Positions 34,098 through 45,600 of a stretch of DNA of 64,000 nucleotides are shown one piece after another. The position numbers and the translations under genes are program-made. Positions within the stretch are counted from its first letter, which is position 1. Every line of letters begins with the position of its first letter. Source of the stretch: Proteles cristata cristata (lineage: Eukaryota; Chordata; Mammalia; Carnivora; Hyaenidae); the NCBI GenBank assembly GCA_017311185.1, contig JAESUZ010003110.1, positions 662,888 through 726,887 of the forward strand, in the 5' to 3' direction. The notes under the pieces are model-generated. The model was not told the origin of the DNA and ran no database searches. It saw nothing but the letters and a program-made list of their open reading frames with translations.

Positions 34098-35850
34098 TTG
34101 CCGTGTTTTGTTTTGTTTTGTTTTTTAAATTCTCTCATGTCACGTTTTTAGATGCCCCCTCCAAAAATCAGAGGGGGAGGTAATCAGGTGACCTGTGGAT
34201 TCTGGTTAGTTGAAAGCAGAAAACCAAGTAAGAAGACAGCTTCTCTAATTAGTAATTTTCATCTCTTTCCCTGACAGAGGCCAGGCTGGTGGTGTTTGCA
34301 AAGTCGGGCTTCTCCTCCAGGTGCTAAGTATGGCCTTCCTCTCGTCTGCTGGGCAGAGCATGATTTTCAAAGGGAGAAGAAGAAGGATTATTTCTTTTAG
34401 CTCCTAAGGCCTTGGGTCACTTGACCCCAAGATCTTCCTGACTGAGGAAGAGAAAGCTTTTTCTCCTCTCTCTCTCTCCCCAGCATATTGCAAATCGTGT
34501 TGAGACCTAATGTTGTCAACTCAGACAGCAAATCTGAGTTGTTATTAGTGCAAAGATGCCCTGAGGGGGTAGGCAGTGTGGATGGAATCTGCAGCGGGTG
34601 TTATGGGGAAGTGTGTCTATAATTATAATGGGATTTAATGTACACTGGGACCAGATGATGGCAGCCATTTAAAAAAGAGATGTTTAATAAGAGAGGTCCC
34701 TTAATGACAGGCAGCAGGGTTCAGGTCATTACGGAAGAAGCGCAGTGTTTCACTGGGCGTCACTACCATGTGCCCGTTTTATGGGCGTCATGACAAAGCT
34801 TTGGGACGAGACGTAGCCACCACTGCTGCCAGCTTAATGTTTTAACGTTGTCTTCTTTGAAAGGGGCTCCTGCATTTAGGAGAAAGGCATTTTCTCTCTC
34901 TCTCTCAAATACGCATAAGCACCAACACACAGGCCTAGGGCCAGTGCTGAGTAATTTTGGTGTTTCTGGAAATCTGCTTTGCTCTGAGAAAAAGGGCCTC
35001 GATTTCCAAACTAAAGTTCTGTAGCTGTCCAAGGGCGAAGGGTGCGGTCCATACAGTGTGTGCGAACTGAAGCAGCATGACTGCCATTACTTGTAAGGGG
35101 GGTCTTACAGCTAAATCCCCGGGTACCATGCTGGAAATTAGTCCCCGAGTCCTGATCGCAAACGGGGACTTTTTTTTTTTTTTTTGGTAACACTTTGGTG
35201 TTTCATTGCTGGGAGGCCCGGAAGAGGGGAAGTATGGACTATTTTCTTATGCTGCTTAACTTTAAATAGCCAACTGTTTAATTTGGGGGATGTTTAATGG
35301 GATAGCTTTTGATCCAAGACAGCTGTTACGCAACACGAGCGCCCTCCTTCCGTCTGAAACCTAGAAGGGCATGCAGAGAGAAAGGGTCACGTGCTCCTCG
35401 GAGAGCCCGCTGGATGCACCATGGTCCGGAAACACAACTCCTGTCCAAGGTGAATTGTTCTTTCTAGTTCTCTCCCGATGGGAGAGAGCCACCCGATGAG
35501 AGAGAAGTAGAGGAAGAGTGCTGTGTCCCTTTTACACAGGTCTCACCTAGGGCTAGCGTGTTATCCGTTCACAATGCACGTGACCGAGTCTCAGAGTTCC
35601 GGAAGCAGACTATTCCATTCTTCCCGCCAAGAAGAAAAGATCTGGGGTTCGCGACACCTGAACTTCCAGGCTCAGAAGCTGAATTTCCAGAGAAGTACTC
35701 TGCAAAATAGAAATGGTATGTCAGGGGCGCACAAGCCACCAGATGAAATGACTTTACTCCCTGACAGGTAATTTAAGCCAATTATATTAAAATTATTATA
35801 GCAAAACAAACGTGGATATCCCGTGGACTGGAATTCAAAATTTGTATTAA
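34098..35850. other. Unique flank sequence, candidate conserved element
   Basis: Repeat-free apart from small T and CT runs. 34490-34760 and 35215-35330 are AT-rich with homeodomain-type words (TATAATTATAATGG, GATGTTTAATAAG, CCTTAATGACAG, TTTAATTTGGG) and look like possible enhancers. No gene seen. Confidence 0.45.
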
Positions 35851-36091
35851 TTTTTTTTATTTTTTATTTTTCTTATTTTTAAAAATGTTTTCTTGGGGCG
35901 CCTGGGTGGCTTAGTTGGTTAAGCGTCCAACTTTCGCTTAAGTCATGATCTCGCGGTTCGTGGGTTCGAGCCCCGCATCGGGCTCTGTGCTGACTGCCAG
36001 CTCAGAGCCTGGAGCCTATTTCAGAGTCTGTATCTCCCTCTCTCTCTGACCCTCCCCTGCTCACGCTGTCTGTCTGTCTCTCTCCTAGAAA

Positions 36092-36130
<39 letters not shown>

Positions 36131-36346
36131 AATGTTTTCTTTATTTCGGAGAGAGAGAAAGAGAGAGAGAGACAGCATGAGCAGGGGAGGGTCAGAGAGA
36201 AAGGGAGACAGAGAATCTGAAACAGGCTCCAGGCTCTGAGCTAGCTGTCAGTACAGAGCCCGAAGCGGGGCTCAAACCCACAAACCGTGAGATCATGACC
36301 TGAGCCGAATTTGGACGCTTAACCGACTAAGCACCCAAGCGCGCCC
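35851..36346 (-). mobile_element. Can-SINE, minus, interrupted in its tail by another SINE
   Basis: The T-rich tail (35851-35894) is split from the body (36131-36346) by a plus-oriented SINE. The body has GACAGCATGAGCAGGGGAGG, GGGGCTCAAACCCACAAACC and a slightly scrambled head (GCACCCAAGCGCGCCC). Confidence 0.9.
35895..36130 (+). mobile_element. Can-SINE nested in the tail of a minus Can-SINE
   Basis: Head GGGGCGCCTGGGTGGCTTAG; long (AAAT)n tail at 36090-36130. TSD AATGTTTTCTT is exact at 35884-35894 and 36131-36141, within the host's tail. Host and guest form an inverted pair. Confidence 0.95.
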
Positions 36347-36539
36347 TGTACAAATTTTTAAGATAAAATGAAAGGGCGCCATGGAGCTCTTCACTGAGGA
36401 AAGCTCACTGCCTGTCTTAGGGCTGAGTCGGTGGGCACCCGCGGGGTGCCCGGGGGGCTGGGAGCCAGATGCTTTGACTCAGCCTTCCTTGCCGCAGATT
36501 CATGCATCTCTTTGCGAAGTCACTGTTGGCTCTTGATGT

Positions 36540-36800
36540 GATCTTTGCCACCCCCCGAGTCCGAATTAATCTCTCCCTCCTCCCTAACTCCCTTAGCCCT
36601 GTTCGCACACTTATCATAGTACTTACCACCATCTCTGCCTGGTATCTGAGTTGCATGCATTCTGACCACCCCGCTCCTCTGTGAGTTTCTGGAAGGCAGG
36701 GCCTCAGTCTCCTTCAACCTGGTGCTGCTACTCCCAACTCACAGAGTCCAGCTCGCTGTCAAACAGAACCGAACTCTGCTTGTTGAGTTTGGGTGAATGA
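36540..36800 (+). repeat. L2-like 3' remnant
   Basis: CACACTTATCATAGTACTTA, then GTTTCTGGAAGGCAGGGCCT and a GGGTGAATGAACTAATTGAA end: the usual L2 order. Confidence 0.6.
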
Positions 36801-36805
36801 ACTAA

Positions 36806-36880
36806 TTGAATGAATGCATACATGTGTGCGTGCATGAATGCATGCATGCATGCATGAATGAATAAATGAATGAATGGATA
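36806..36880. repeat. Mixed (GAAT)n/(TGCA)n simple repeat
   Basis: GAATGAATGCATACATG, then TGCATGCATGCATGCATGAA and more GAAT units; probably grew from the adjacent L2 end. Confidence 0.9.
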
Positions 36881-38140
36881 TAGACGCCAAGCGTGTTAGG
36901 AATTTAGGAGAGGAGGGAGCATCCTGTATCCCAGGATTTAGGGCCGAATTCTTTGCAGCTATAGGTTATTCACCAACCTTTGAAAAAAATCAATGGGATA
37001 TAGATACAAGTTGAGGGTAGCTGGTGAATTTAATTCTATGCGGCTCCTTGAGGGCATACTGGGTTCTGTTTCAATTTATGTCTCCTTCGGGGGCCTAGAA
37101 TCAAGCGTTTCTCGATATCCTAGGAGCATTAATAAATATTTATTAATTGGCATTGGATTAAAATGAATTGATTTGAATCACACCCGCTCGTTACTCCCGC
37201 AGTGGCCTCTCACGCCCAGTCCGGAGAGCCGTTAGTTAGCCAGTCCGGGGCTGAGAGTCCTTCTCCGGACGCCAGTGGGGAGGGAGGGATGCTTGTGTCA
37301 GCCAGCTGAGACACGCGGGCAGCTCAGGCACTCGCGGATGCATGCCAGCTGTCCTCCAGATTTCTTTCTGAGCACACATGGGCTTAACATTTTTCATCTC
37401 GCCTCGCTGTTCAGTACAGGCCATGTGACCGAGTGTTGGCCAACCAATGGAAGGGCCACTTCCAGAACGGGCCCATCCAATCTCCTGCGTGGCGGCCCCT
37501 GCGCCCCATCCCTTTCTGCAGCCTGACCCCATGAACACTGAGAGACCTTGGAAGCTGAGTAAGGAAAATGGCAGAGGGGAGCTGGAAGGCGTCTGGATCC
37601 TGGAATCACAATGAGGAGGGGAGGCTCCTGCCTCCTAGGAACACCCACTGTGAACTTATATAAGCCAGAAATAAACCTTTATTGTCTTCAGTAGGGATGC
37701 CGAATGAAATACACCCAGTTACATTTGAATTTCAGATCAATAATGAATAACTTTTTAGTGTATGTATATCCCAAATATCACACAGAACATAGTTACACTA
37801 AGAAAAGCATCTGAAATTCAAAACCAGGATCTTTCTCTTCCTAACTGGCAACCCCATAGCCCCTCACTGGTTTGGAGTTGACTGCAGCATTACCTGAATT
37901 AATATGCCTTGTTATGTTTATCAGAACAGCAAGGTCACAGGGCCAGGGCTGAGATTCTGGCCTGGGAGGAGGGGCCGTCTCCAAGCCCTCTTGACAATTC
38001 TTGACACTAAGGCAGGTCCTTCTGGAGACTGGAGCATCCTGTGTGGACAGGGCCAAGGGGAAAACTAGGAAAGACCGCGACAGTTTATAGTTAGTTCATC
38101 CTTTTTCCTATGAACCTATTTTTCTTTAACTGCCTCTTCT

Positions 38141-38368
38141 TTTTTTTAAAAAATTTTTTATTTATTTCTAGGAGAGAGAGAGAGAGAGAGACAGTGTGAG
38201 CAGGGGAGGGTCAGAGAGAGAGGGAGTCACAGACTCTGAAGCAATCTCCAGGCTCTGGGCTAGCTGTCAGCACAGAGCCCGACGCGGGGCTCGAACCCAC
38301 AAACCGCGAGATCATGACCCGAGCGAAAGTTGGACGCTTAACCGACTAAGCCACCCTTTAACTGCCCC
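38141..38368 (-). mobile_element. Can-SINE, minus, exact 16-bp TSD with an extra partial copy
   Basis: TSD TTTAACTGCCTCTTCT is exact at 38125-38140 and 38369-38384. The head ends ...AAGCCACCC and is followed by TTTAACTGCCCC instead of AGGCGCCCC, i.e. an additional partial TSD-like copy. The GCTAGCTGTCAGC and ACCGCGAGATCATGACCC variants place it with the young copies. Confidence 0.95.
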
Positions 38369-38624
38369 TTTAACTGCCTCTTCTGCTAAGCGTGCTCTGC
38401 CAGCTCTGCGGGAACGCGGATGGTGGCTGGGTTTTGCTTCTGTACCTTGGCATCTGGTGAAAGCAAGTTCCTGTTTGTGGTGGGAAAGCGGCACGGCCGC
38501 TGGGGAAAAGCAGATAGGAAGGCAACCTAGGATGGCCCTGCCCAGGACCTCACGGAACCACCGGTCGATGATCTCCTCCACCACTTCCCCCTCCGTCCTG
38601 TGAATCCCCAGGGCAGCACAGAGC

Positions 38625-38800
38625 CTGGGAATGTGGGCTCTGACTTACTCTCCTTAGTCTGTGTTCAAATACCACCTCTCACCTCTCGGGTGATCTCAGG
38701 TCAGTTACTTAAACTGCCTGACGTGCAGTCGCAAACTGGGACCACGATGATACTCACCAGAGCAGCTTAGGAAGAGACTCAAGAGGCACCTGGCCCACAA
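38625..38800 (+). repeat. MIR-like remnant
   Basis: GAATGTGGGCTCTGACTTAC, CTCGGGTGATCTCAGGTCAG and TTACTTAAACTGCCTGACGT fit the MIR core with divergence. Confidence 0.5.
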
Positions 38801-39579
38801 CGAAAGGAAGATCTGAAAATGTTCCCTCCTCCTAACGATGATGCCAGGTCACGCCTCTTTCCGGCCTTCCCCTACAAAATGTCTTCTTATAACTGGAGTA
38901 AAGTGTGTGATAGATAAACGTGAAATCACTCGGTGCCCCGTGAGTACTGACATCGCCACAGCCGCGTGCCTCCATCTGCATCCCCGGTCTCCCTTGCTTG
39001 TCCCGTTTCTTCGGGTGGGGTGAGGCACAACAGGCAAACGGAGAGCAGGGTGGGGTGTACAGGGCGGCGGCGGCGATTTTCACCCCGTAGCATGACGCGT
39101 GTATTAGTGTGTACGCACGTTAAACGCAGCAGCCGGTTTTCCCCGAGTTAAATAGCGGTCATGGCCAACTGGCTCTCCATGTACCATTACTCCAAGTGAT
39201 TGAGCCAATTTCTCCCTCTGCCGTGAGCTTAAGTTGTAAACCTCTCAGCCAGACAGGGTGGCAATGATGGGCTGCCTGTTGTGATTATTATTAACCTTTA
39301 GGATTACGCTCACAAGACCAGGGGGTCTGAGGAGAAGCCCAGGGCGAGGCCGATGACCACAGATGCCCGCCGGCCCGCCTCCACCCAGTCCACACACGCG
39401 CGCGTGCTCACCTTGGCCTTGCAAGGAGGCTCCGGTCCACCTGCCTCCTGGGGTGAGTGACCCTCTCGCTGGGGAAGGGCACAGTGTTGGGCGTCCTCTG
39501 TTCTGTGTGGCTGGGAATAGCCAGGGGGGTTCTGGGAAAGCTGGAAAAGTTGCAGGAAGCTGGGTGCCCTGATGCTCAA

Positions 39580-39745
39580 AAGTCGTCTGCCCGCGGCGAT
39601 TTATTTCTCTGCGCCATGTACGAGCCAGAGGCGAAGTGATCCAGTTGAAACTTGCAGGGGCAGCGGCCGCCGCCGAGCTGTCAGCTGGTTCACGCGGATC
39701 ATAATCGAGCTGGGTACCCAGCGTCGCAGAGGGCCGCAGGGCTGC
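39580..39745. other. CpG-rich patch, possible regulatory element
   Basis: CpG density rises locally (CCCGCGGCGATTTATTTCTC, GCAGCGGCCGCCGCCGAGCT, CACGCGGATCATAATCGAGC) in ordinary surroundings. It mixes CpGs with AT words and has no repeat signature, which suggests retained function; too short for a standard CpG island. Confidence 0.4.
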
Positions 39746-40389
39746 GACGGGGTGTTCAGCGAGCTCTCTCCATCCCCAATCCTGACCTCCCCTGGCTCTC
39801 TGTCTTCCATTCCCTAGTTCTCTCCCTCAGGGAAGCGCCTCCTCGTTGACTAATCAGAAATCGGCAGAGATGGCATTCCCTGAGTGCAGGCAGCTTGCTT
39901 GGATTTTCCCAACAGCTTGGCGACCGCCGCTGAAATCTCTGGGAAGGAAAGAGATGGAAGGAAACCCCCCACCCCGCCCTCGCCTTGGGGTGTTTCTGTT
40001 GCTTCTTTGTTAAAAATCCAAGGATACCCATCCATAGCACCCAGAGTATGCAGACAAAGCCAACACAATTCGGCCCTGGGAAGGGTACCGTCTAACAAGT
40101 AAGACTGGAATGAATCCTCAAGTGTAGGTGGTGAGCACGTGGGGGCTGTACTTTTGCTTCCCTGTTTTCCAAAATAAAAGGAGCGGGAGGCACTTGGGCT
40201 CATAGGCACCCTGTCCCCTCCCCGAACCCCACCCACCCCGCCCCGAACCTGCTTGGGATCAAAAATAACAAAGTAATCGCTGAAGCCCAAATCTGACCTC
40301 CCCATTTCCTCTGATCTTGATATTGATTTGATAGGCTTAAAAAATTCAAGTCATGCCTCCAACTTATTTCTGCCATGCTCTGTGCCAAA

Positions 40390-40570
40390 CGCTGCTCACT
40401 GCTTACAAACACATGCAGAGGAATTACTCAGGGGAACTGGCCATTTCCCCCTCCAGACAAGTCCATGAAGGGGGTGCTGCCTTATTCCTACGACAGCTGA
40501 AGAAACTGAGGCAGAGAGAGAAAGCAACCTTCCTCTGGCCACACAGCTAAGAAGGGGGGCAGCCAACACG
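40390..40570 (-). repeat. MIR-like remnant
   Basis: CAGCTGAAGAAACTGAGGCA and CTGGCCACACAGCTAAGAAG are the reverse-strand MIR phrases. Confidence 0.6.
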
Positions 40571-41214
40571 TATACTCTCATATCCAAGCCCTTGGGTTTG
40601 GGCTCTGTCGGGGGCTCTGTTTCTTGGGGATTGAACGCTGAGGACCGCCCCAACTTTGATCCAATGGCTAGGGGGTAAGAGAGGGAGTGGGGAGGAAGCT
40701 TCCCCCGGGGCTGGGGTTTCTTCACAGTTCCCTACAAGCAATGAGGAAAAAGTACGTTTTCAGCGTAACCCGCTAGGGAGGCAGTAGAGGAAATGGTGGG
40801 GAAAATCTTTACCGAGGGACATTCTTTGTAGTGACAGAGTTTAGGGAAAGATATTCACAGTGCTGCTGTAACATGCCAGGAATCGTGAGAAGTGAGCCCG
40901 GGTCCTGGAAAGAGGGAAAGACCCTGAACGTGCTGGTTGTAAGCAGACGGGGCATCCCAAGGTCTTTCACACCTCGTGGCCTCTAGGTAGAAGGGGAAAC
41001 TCGAAGCAGTAGATTAATATGACAAATGGATAGGCTGGTAGATCTGTTCCATTACTTGCCAAACAAGGACCCCCAGGCCCTGGTGCCTGCCCCCTGATGT
41101 ACATGAGGCATGATTGGAAGGCAAGGCAGTTAACTTTGCGATGAGCACACTGGAGCTCGACAACCGGAAAGGGTCGCCTTCCTCAAAATGCCCGATAGAC
41201 TCCAAACCAAAACA

Positions 41215-41310
41215 GCATCATCTAGTCTCATCTCCCCATTTGGCCAGAGAGGAAGCGGAACAGAGAGGCAGTACGGTGCTCCCAAAGCTACAGGCCACTT
41301 CGAGCCAGGA
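41215..41310 (-). repeat. MIR-like fragment
   Basis: TCTCCCCATTTGGCCAGAGA, then AGCTACAGGCCACTTCGAGC: short, diverged reverse-strand MIR. Confidence 0.45.
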
Positions 41311-41727
41311 CTTGGGACCAGAGCCCTTTGGGAGCCAGCCCGAGGGGGTCACTGAAGTCGGCCAGTTCTTCTTGGAAATCTTGTGGAACTACCTGCAGAG
41401 CACACACATAGCGTGGAGCTTTGGGAAGTCTTCAGCTGTGGCATATCTTGCCCATAGAGGAAAGATTTGATTTTCAAAACAAGCACAAGAGGGTGAGGAA
41501 GCTGGATAATAAAATTTGAGGTCAAAACTGGAGCGATTGGAGATTACAAGGCTGAGATTCTCCTGTGGCTCATAACCTAGCAATGATAGCAATAGAGTTG
41601 TAAAAAGTATATCAGCTTTCCCGTGTGGCCAGTTGGAAGCATGTGTATACATTTGGAGATATATTATCTATCTGTATCTCTTTATTTATGTGTGGGGGTA
41701 TACACAAATACACTTACAAGCATATGT

Positions 41728-41767
41728 GTACACACATACACACACACATACACACACACACATACAT
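41728..41767. repeat. (CA)n microsatellite
   Basis: TACACACATACACACACACA and further CA units. Confidence 0.93.
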
Positions 41768-41894
41768 ATTCTGACACGGTAGTTTAAAATTGATCTTGGT
41801 ACTTCATAGTCATGAGTCCTACAGGCACAGTCCACAAGCGTGTTCCTTTGGGGGTTAGTAATGGTGACAGTCATACAAAGAAGCAATATGTCCT

Positions 41895-42090
41895 ACTATC
41901 TGGGCTTTGGAATCAGACTAACATGGGTGTCAAACCCAGGCCTGTCATTTAGTAACAATATAAAATTTGGCAGATTTCTTAACTTGAGCCTTGAGGTCTC
42001 TGTTACCTCAAAGCAGATAATGAACTTGGCCATGACCCCACAGTTTGTTAGGGGCAGAGCTGGGACATAAACGTAGGCCTATCAGATTCC
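41895..42090. repeat. MIR-like remnants, head to head
   Basis: 41895-42000 reads as plus MIR (GGCTTTGGAATCAGACTAAC); 42020-42090 reads as reverse MIR (CTTGGCCATGACCCCACAGT then GGGGCAGAGCTGGGAC). Confidence 0.5.
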
Positions 42091-42754
42091 CCACACTGCC
42101 CCCCTTCGGGGCACCCCCTCCCCGTCCCCCACGCTTACAGAAGCAGAGGGCTATTCCCCCTGAGGAAGGCGGTCGTCCAGACTGGAGGGGAGGTCTGTAA
42201 CTTGCCCAACCTTTTCTTTTTAAAGCCATCTCTTCAATTCTGTGTGAAAGGAGCAAATAGGTTAAAGCAGATATGATTCCAGTGATATGTATGTCAGACT
42301 AAAGTTTTAAAACAAAGTTCTCTCCCACTCCCTCACCCAGGTCTAAAATTAAAATGCCAAAAATACTACCGGGAGGAGAAATTTGGTGAAGAGCAGGAAA
42401 GACTATAAATTGACTACAGAATCTACTGCAAGATAAGGATTTCTCTGGTTTATTAAAGCCCCAAGATACAGGAGCTCCCAGTCATCTGAGGGGATATTCT
42501 TTCAAGGGAAAGACCTCAAATAAACTGCACCAATATTTGTGTGGAAGCTCTTTGCAAAGACTTAATAATATCCCATTTTCCCAGAAAGAGACTTTTCCTT
42601 CTATCGAGTGCCTTCAGTAACAAGGGGGGAAAAAAAGTAATCATGGAAGAAGGTCATTTTTTTTCTCCCTCCACATCTCTTTGGAATGTTCTGGAATGTT
42701 TATGTATTGATTTTTGTTTGTTTGTTTGCTAGACAGATTGGAGAAAACATGGTA

Positions 42755-42900
42755 AAATTGTAAGAACACTGGAATTCAGTGGAAATCAGAAGGCTTGGAT
42801 TCAAGGCCCTCGATACCAAATACTTCCTGTGCCACCCTGGGTGAGTCACTCAACCTCTCTGTGCTTCAATGTTCTCTTCTGTAAAAATGGGGATCTTAAA
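42755..42900 (+). repeat. MIR remnant
   Basis: CTGGGTGAGTCACTCAACCT, CTCTGTGCTTCAATGTTC and CTGTAAAAATGGGGATCT are near-consensus MIR. Confidence 0.7.
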
Positions 42901-42949
42901 TGGAAAACACCTTGACCATTTTAAAGCAGTTGCCCTGTGCTTTGAGATG

Positions 42950-43100
42950 AGCCATAAGACCTCTTCCTAACTTACTATCTGATCGTGAACAAGTGACTTT
43001 CCATCCTTGGGGCTCCACTTGCTTGAGGATAGCATGAAAATAGTAGTGTGGTTTTCTCACCAAGCCCCCTCTAGTTATCAAATTCTATGACGTTCTGTGA
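42950..43100 (+). repeat. MIR-like remnant
   Basis: CTGATCGTGAACAAGTGACT, then GGCTCCACTTGCTTGAGGAT; more diverged than its neighbour. Confidence 0.4.
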
Positions 43101-43614
43101 ACTTTGTCGGATTCACCGAATTTAGGTGCCAGCACCTTCTGAGGGATAGAAGGTATAAATGGGCATGTGTTTAAAGGAAGAGTTCCCTCTTTATCATAGC
43201 TTTGATTCCCATGAGGAGGGAAGGAAGGTGTTGGGGAGCCTCCTACCTCCACAAAGGAACAGGCAAAGTGGGAGACGGCAAGCTGGGCTTTGGCCTGGGC
43301 AGGAAATGGTAGGGCGCTTCTGTCAGTGATGGCTCTCGGTGGTTCTAGAAAGGAAAGGAAGTATCAGCAGTGAAGCCATGGCCAGGTCATAGAGGAAGGA
43401 GAGGGGTGGGGGCAGGGCAGCTGTCGTTACAGGAGTGTTTAGCTGTGACCTAAATAAGGTGTCCTTGGTACAGAGAGGGGGATGGAAAATCAGATATAGA
43501 TACTGATACAGATATGCTACTTTGAATCAGGGCCAGAAACACATTTGTTCCTCACCTATTTAGAAATCATGCCCAGCCTCTAGACAGGCAGCTCAAAGCA
43601 GAGAGCATAACTAA

Positions 43615-44060
43615 AGGTTGCTACTTCCCACCACAGGGCCTTTGCACCTGATGTCTAGCCCCTCTCCCCTCTCCCACCCCCATCCCCCATGCAAACCTCT
43701 CCTCCTGTCATACAATGCACTGGTTTCCCTGTTAATAGCTTTACTCAAAAACCACTTCCCTAGAGAAATACTCCCTGTGATGATATTATCTGGAGCTGCC
43801 TCTTATGCTCTCAGGGCCTCTGCCCTGCTTTATTGTTTTCATTGCACTTGTAACCACTGGAAATTGTTTCCTTTGTTTACACTGACTGCTTGTTTATTTC
43901 CTGGCTCCCCTCCCTGGAGCCTCCCCAGAGCTCCCCTTGCTAATATAAGCTTCCTGAGGGCAGAGAGGGCCTGGGCTCTTCCATTCAGGTGGTTGTATCC
44001 AATGCACCAGAACAATGCTTGCTTCTGTGGGCTCCTAATAAATATCTGGTCAAAGAGTTG
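43615..44060 (+). repeat. L2 3' end
   Basis: CCACAGGGCCTTTGCACCTG, ATTGCACTTGTAACCACTGG, AAGCTTCCTGAGGGCAGAGA and GGCTCCTAATAAATATCTGG occur in L2 order; the longest L2 piece in the window. Confidence 0.75.
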
Positions 44061-44344
44061 AAAGAACAAAACGAATACTCTGCTGCTTTTTTTTCTCCCC
44101 CCCACCCCCCCTCCCCAGGAAGACTTTTGAAACAAACACGTTCCTGAGAAGGAGGGTTTCAGGCCCAAATGATTCACAGCCAAGGAAGTGAGAGGAGTGC
44201 GTCTGCGTCCTTCCGCAGGCTGCTAGGTAGCCACGCGGGTGGCTCTGCAGCTATTTTTACTTCTTCTAGCAGCGTGATGGGCCCTGCTCTCCAAGGGCGT
44301 GCCAGGCAAGGAGAAGACAGATGAGTGACCACGCCTGGGACTTA

Positions 44345-44440
44345 AGTCGTCCCTTCACATCATGTCGCCATTTTATACATGCAAACGACTTGACTGAGGT
44401 CATCAGGAGTCGGGGCTTGGGTCCAGGTCCGCCCGCAGCC
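44345..44440 (-). repeat. MIR-like fragment
   Basis: TCGCCATTTTATACATGCAA, then GGTCATCAGGAGTCGGGGCT; short and diverged. Confidence 0.35.
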
Positions 44441-44769
44441 GCTGCCCCTGCCTGTGCAGGTACACATTCTACGGGTGAGCCGGGCGTGGTCTAGGAGACA
44501 CCACGAACGACTGCCAGCACCCAGGCTTGAGGCAGGAAGGCAGCTCTAGGAGGCCTCGCCCTCGGGGCATCTGCCGAATTCTGAGTGAAGCTCGAACATT
44601 CTGCACCCCACGTACCACGCCTGTCCCACCGAGTCCTGGCCCGGCTCGGTGGAACTTCTGCACGTTTTCTGTTCTTTTCTATCACGTCATACGATAACTC
44701 CTTTGTCTAGAAGTATCGTCAGAATAATTAGAGGGTAGATGCATCTTGGGGAGGATTTGTCTCACTTTA

Positions 44770-44819
44770 CTTCCTCCCTCCCTCCCTTTCTCCCTTCCTT
44801 CTTTCATTCCTTCCTTCCG
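44770..44819. repeat. (CCTT)n/(CCCT)n simple repeat
   Basis: CTTCCTCCCTCCCTCCCTTT continuing as CCTT units. Confidence 0.9.
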
Positions 44820-44886
44820 CTTCTTGGCCTCCTCCAAAAGGCAACTGGAATTATTTTTTTGAAAGGATAGATTCTGTCACTCTTCT

Positions 44887-45105
44887 TTTTTTTTTTTTTT
44901 TAAATGTTTTATTTATTTCTAGGAGAGAGGAAGACAGCGTGAACAGGGGAGGGTCAGAGAGAGAGGGAGTCACAGACTGAAACAGGCTCCAGGCTCTGAG
45001 CTGGCAGTCAGCACAGAGCCCGACGCGGGCTCGAACCCACGAACCGCGAGATCATGACCTAAGCGAAAGTCGGACGCTTAACCGACTAAGCCACCCAGGC
45101 GCCCC
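44887..45105 (-). mobile_element. Can-SINE, minus, exact 18-bp TSD
   Basis: TSD AGATTCTGTCACTCTTCT is exact at 44869-44886 and 45106-45123. Carries young-group variants (ATTTCTAGGAGAGAG, GGGAGTCACAGACTGAAAC, ACCTAAGCGAAAGTCGG). Probably among the most recent insertions here. Confidence 0.97.
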
Positions 45106-45177
45106 AGATTCTGTCACTCTTCTAAGTGGAAACCCTTTAGTGGCTCTTCTCATGGTCTATATTTTTAAAAAATAATA

Positions 45178-45379
45178 GGGATGCCTGGGTGGCTCAGTCA
45201 GTGAAGCATCGAGCTTCAGCTCAGGTCATGATCTCGTGGTTCATGGGTTCAGGCCCCACTTCCGGCTCTGTGCTGACAGGCCTACAGCCTGCTTCAGATT
45301 TTGTGTTTCCCTCTCTTTTTCTGCCCCTCCCTTACTTCTGTGTGTCTTCTCTCTCTCAAAAATAAATAAACATTTAAAA
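45178..45379 (+). mobile_element. Can-SINE
   Basis: Head GGGATGCCTGGGTGGCTCAG; tail AAAAATAAATAAACATTTAA. Flanks AAAAAATAATA on both sides form the TSD. A second SINE follows directly. Confidence 0.92.
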
Positions 45380-45393
45380 AAAAATAATAAGAA

Positions 45394-45593
45394 GGGGGCA
45401 CCTGGCTCAGTTAAGTGCTGGCTTCGGCTCAGGTCATTATTTCGCAGTTTGTGGGTTCGAGCCCTGCATCGGGCTCTGTGCTGACAGCTCGGGGGCCTGG
45501 AGCCTGCTTCAGATTCTGTGTCTCCCTCTCTCTCTGCCCCTCCCCTGCTTGTGTCCTCTCTCTCTTTCTTTCTCAAAAAAAAAAATAAACATT
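45394..45593 (+). mobile_element. Can-SINE with shortened head
   Basis: GGGGGCACCTGGCTCAGTTA lacks the GGTGG of the A box (internal deletion). Body and CT tract intact; its A-rich tail is abutted by the L1 insertion. Confidence 0.92.
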
Positions 45594-45600
45594 AAAAGAA

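Larger units (their letters stand above)
36347..38140. other. Flank sequence with L2 remnants
   Basis: L2-like 36540-36800, a TGCA/GAAT simple repeat 36806-36880, and a possible old L1- or LTR-like remnant at about 37400-37690 (GTGTTGGCCAACCAATGGAA; AAGCCAGAAATAAACCTTTA). No gene seen. Confidence 0.4.
38385..44868. other. Flank sequence, 6.5 kb without Can-SINEs
   Basis: Ancient repeats only: MIR at 38625-38800, 40390-40570, 41215-41310, 41895-42090, 42755-42900, 42950-43100 and 44345-44440; L2 at 43615-44060; CA repeat 41728-41767; CCTT repeat 44770-44819. A CpG-rich patch at 39580-39745 is listed separately. No gene seen. Confidence 0.5.

Noticed and set aside
37400..37690. LTR or endogenous retrovirus end
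   Set aside because: An AATAAA-type end and old-repeat phrases are present, but there are no paired LTR termini, primer site or viral coding; more likely an old L1-type 3' end.
41680..41770. CRISPR-like or structured repeat array
   Set aside because: Simple CA microsatellite in a mammalian genome; no spacer-repeat structure.
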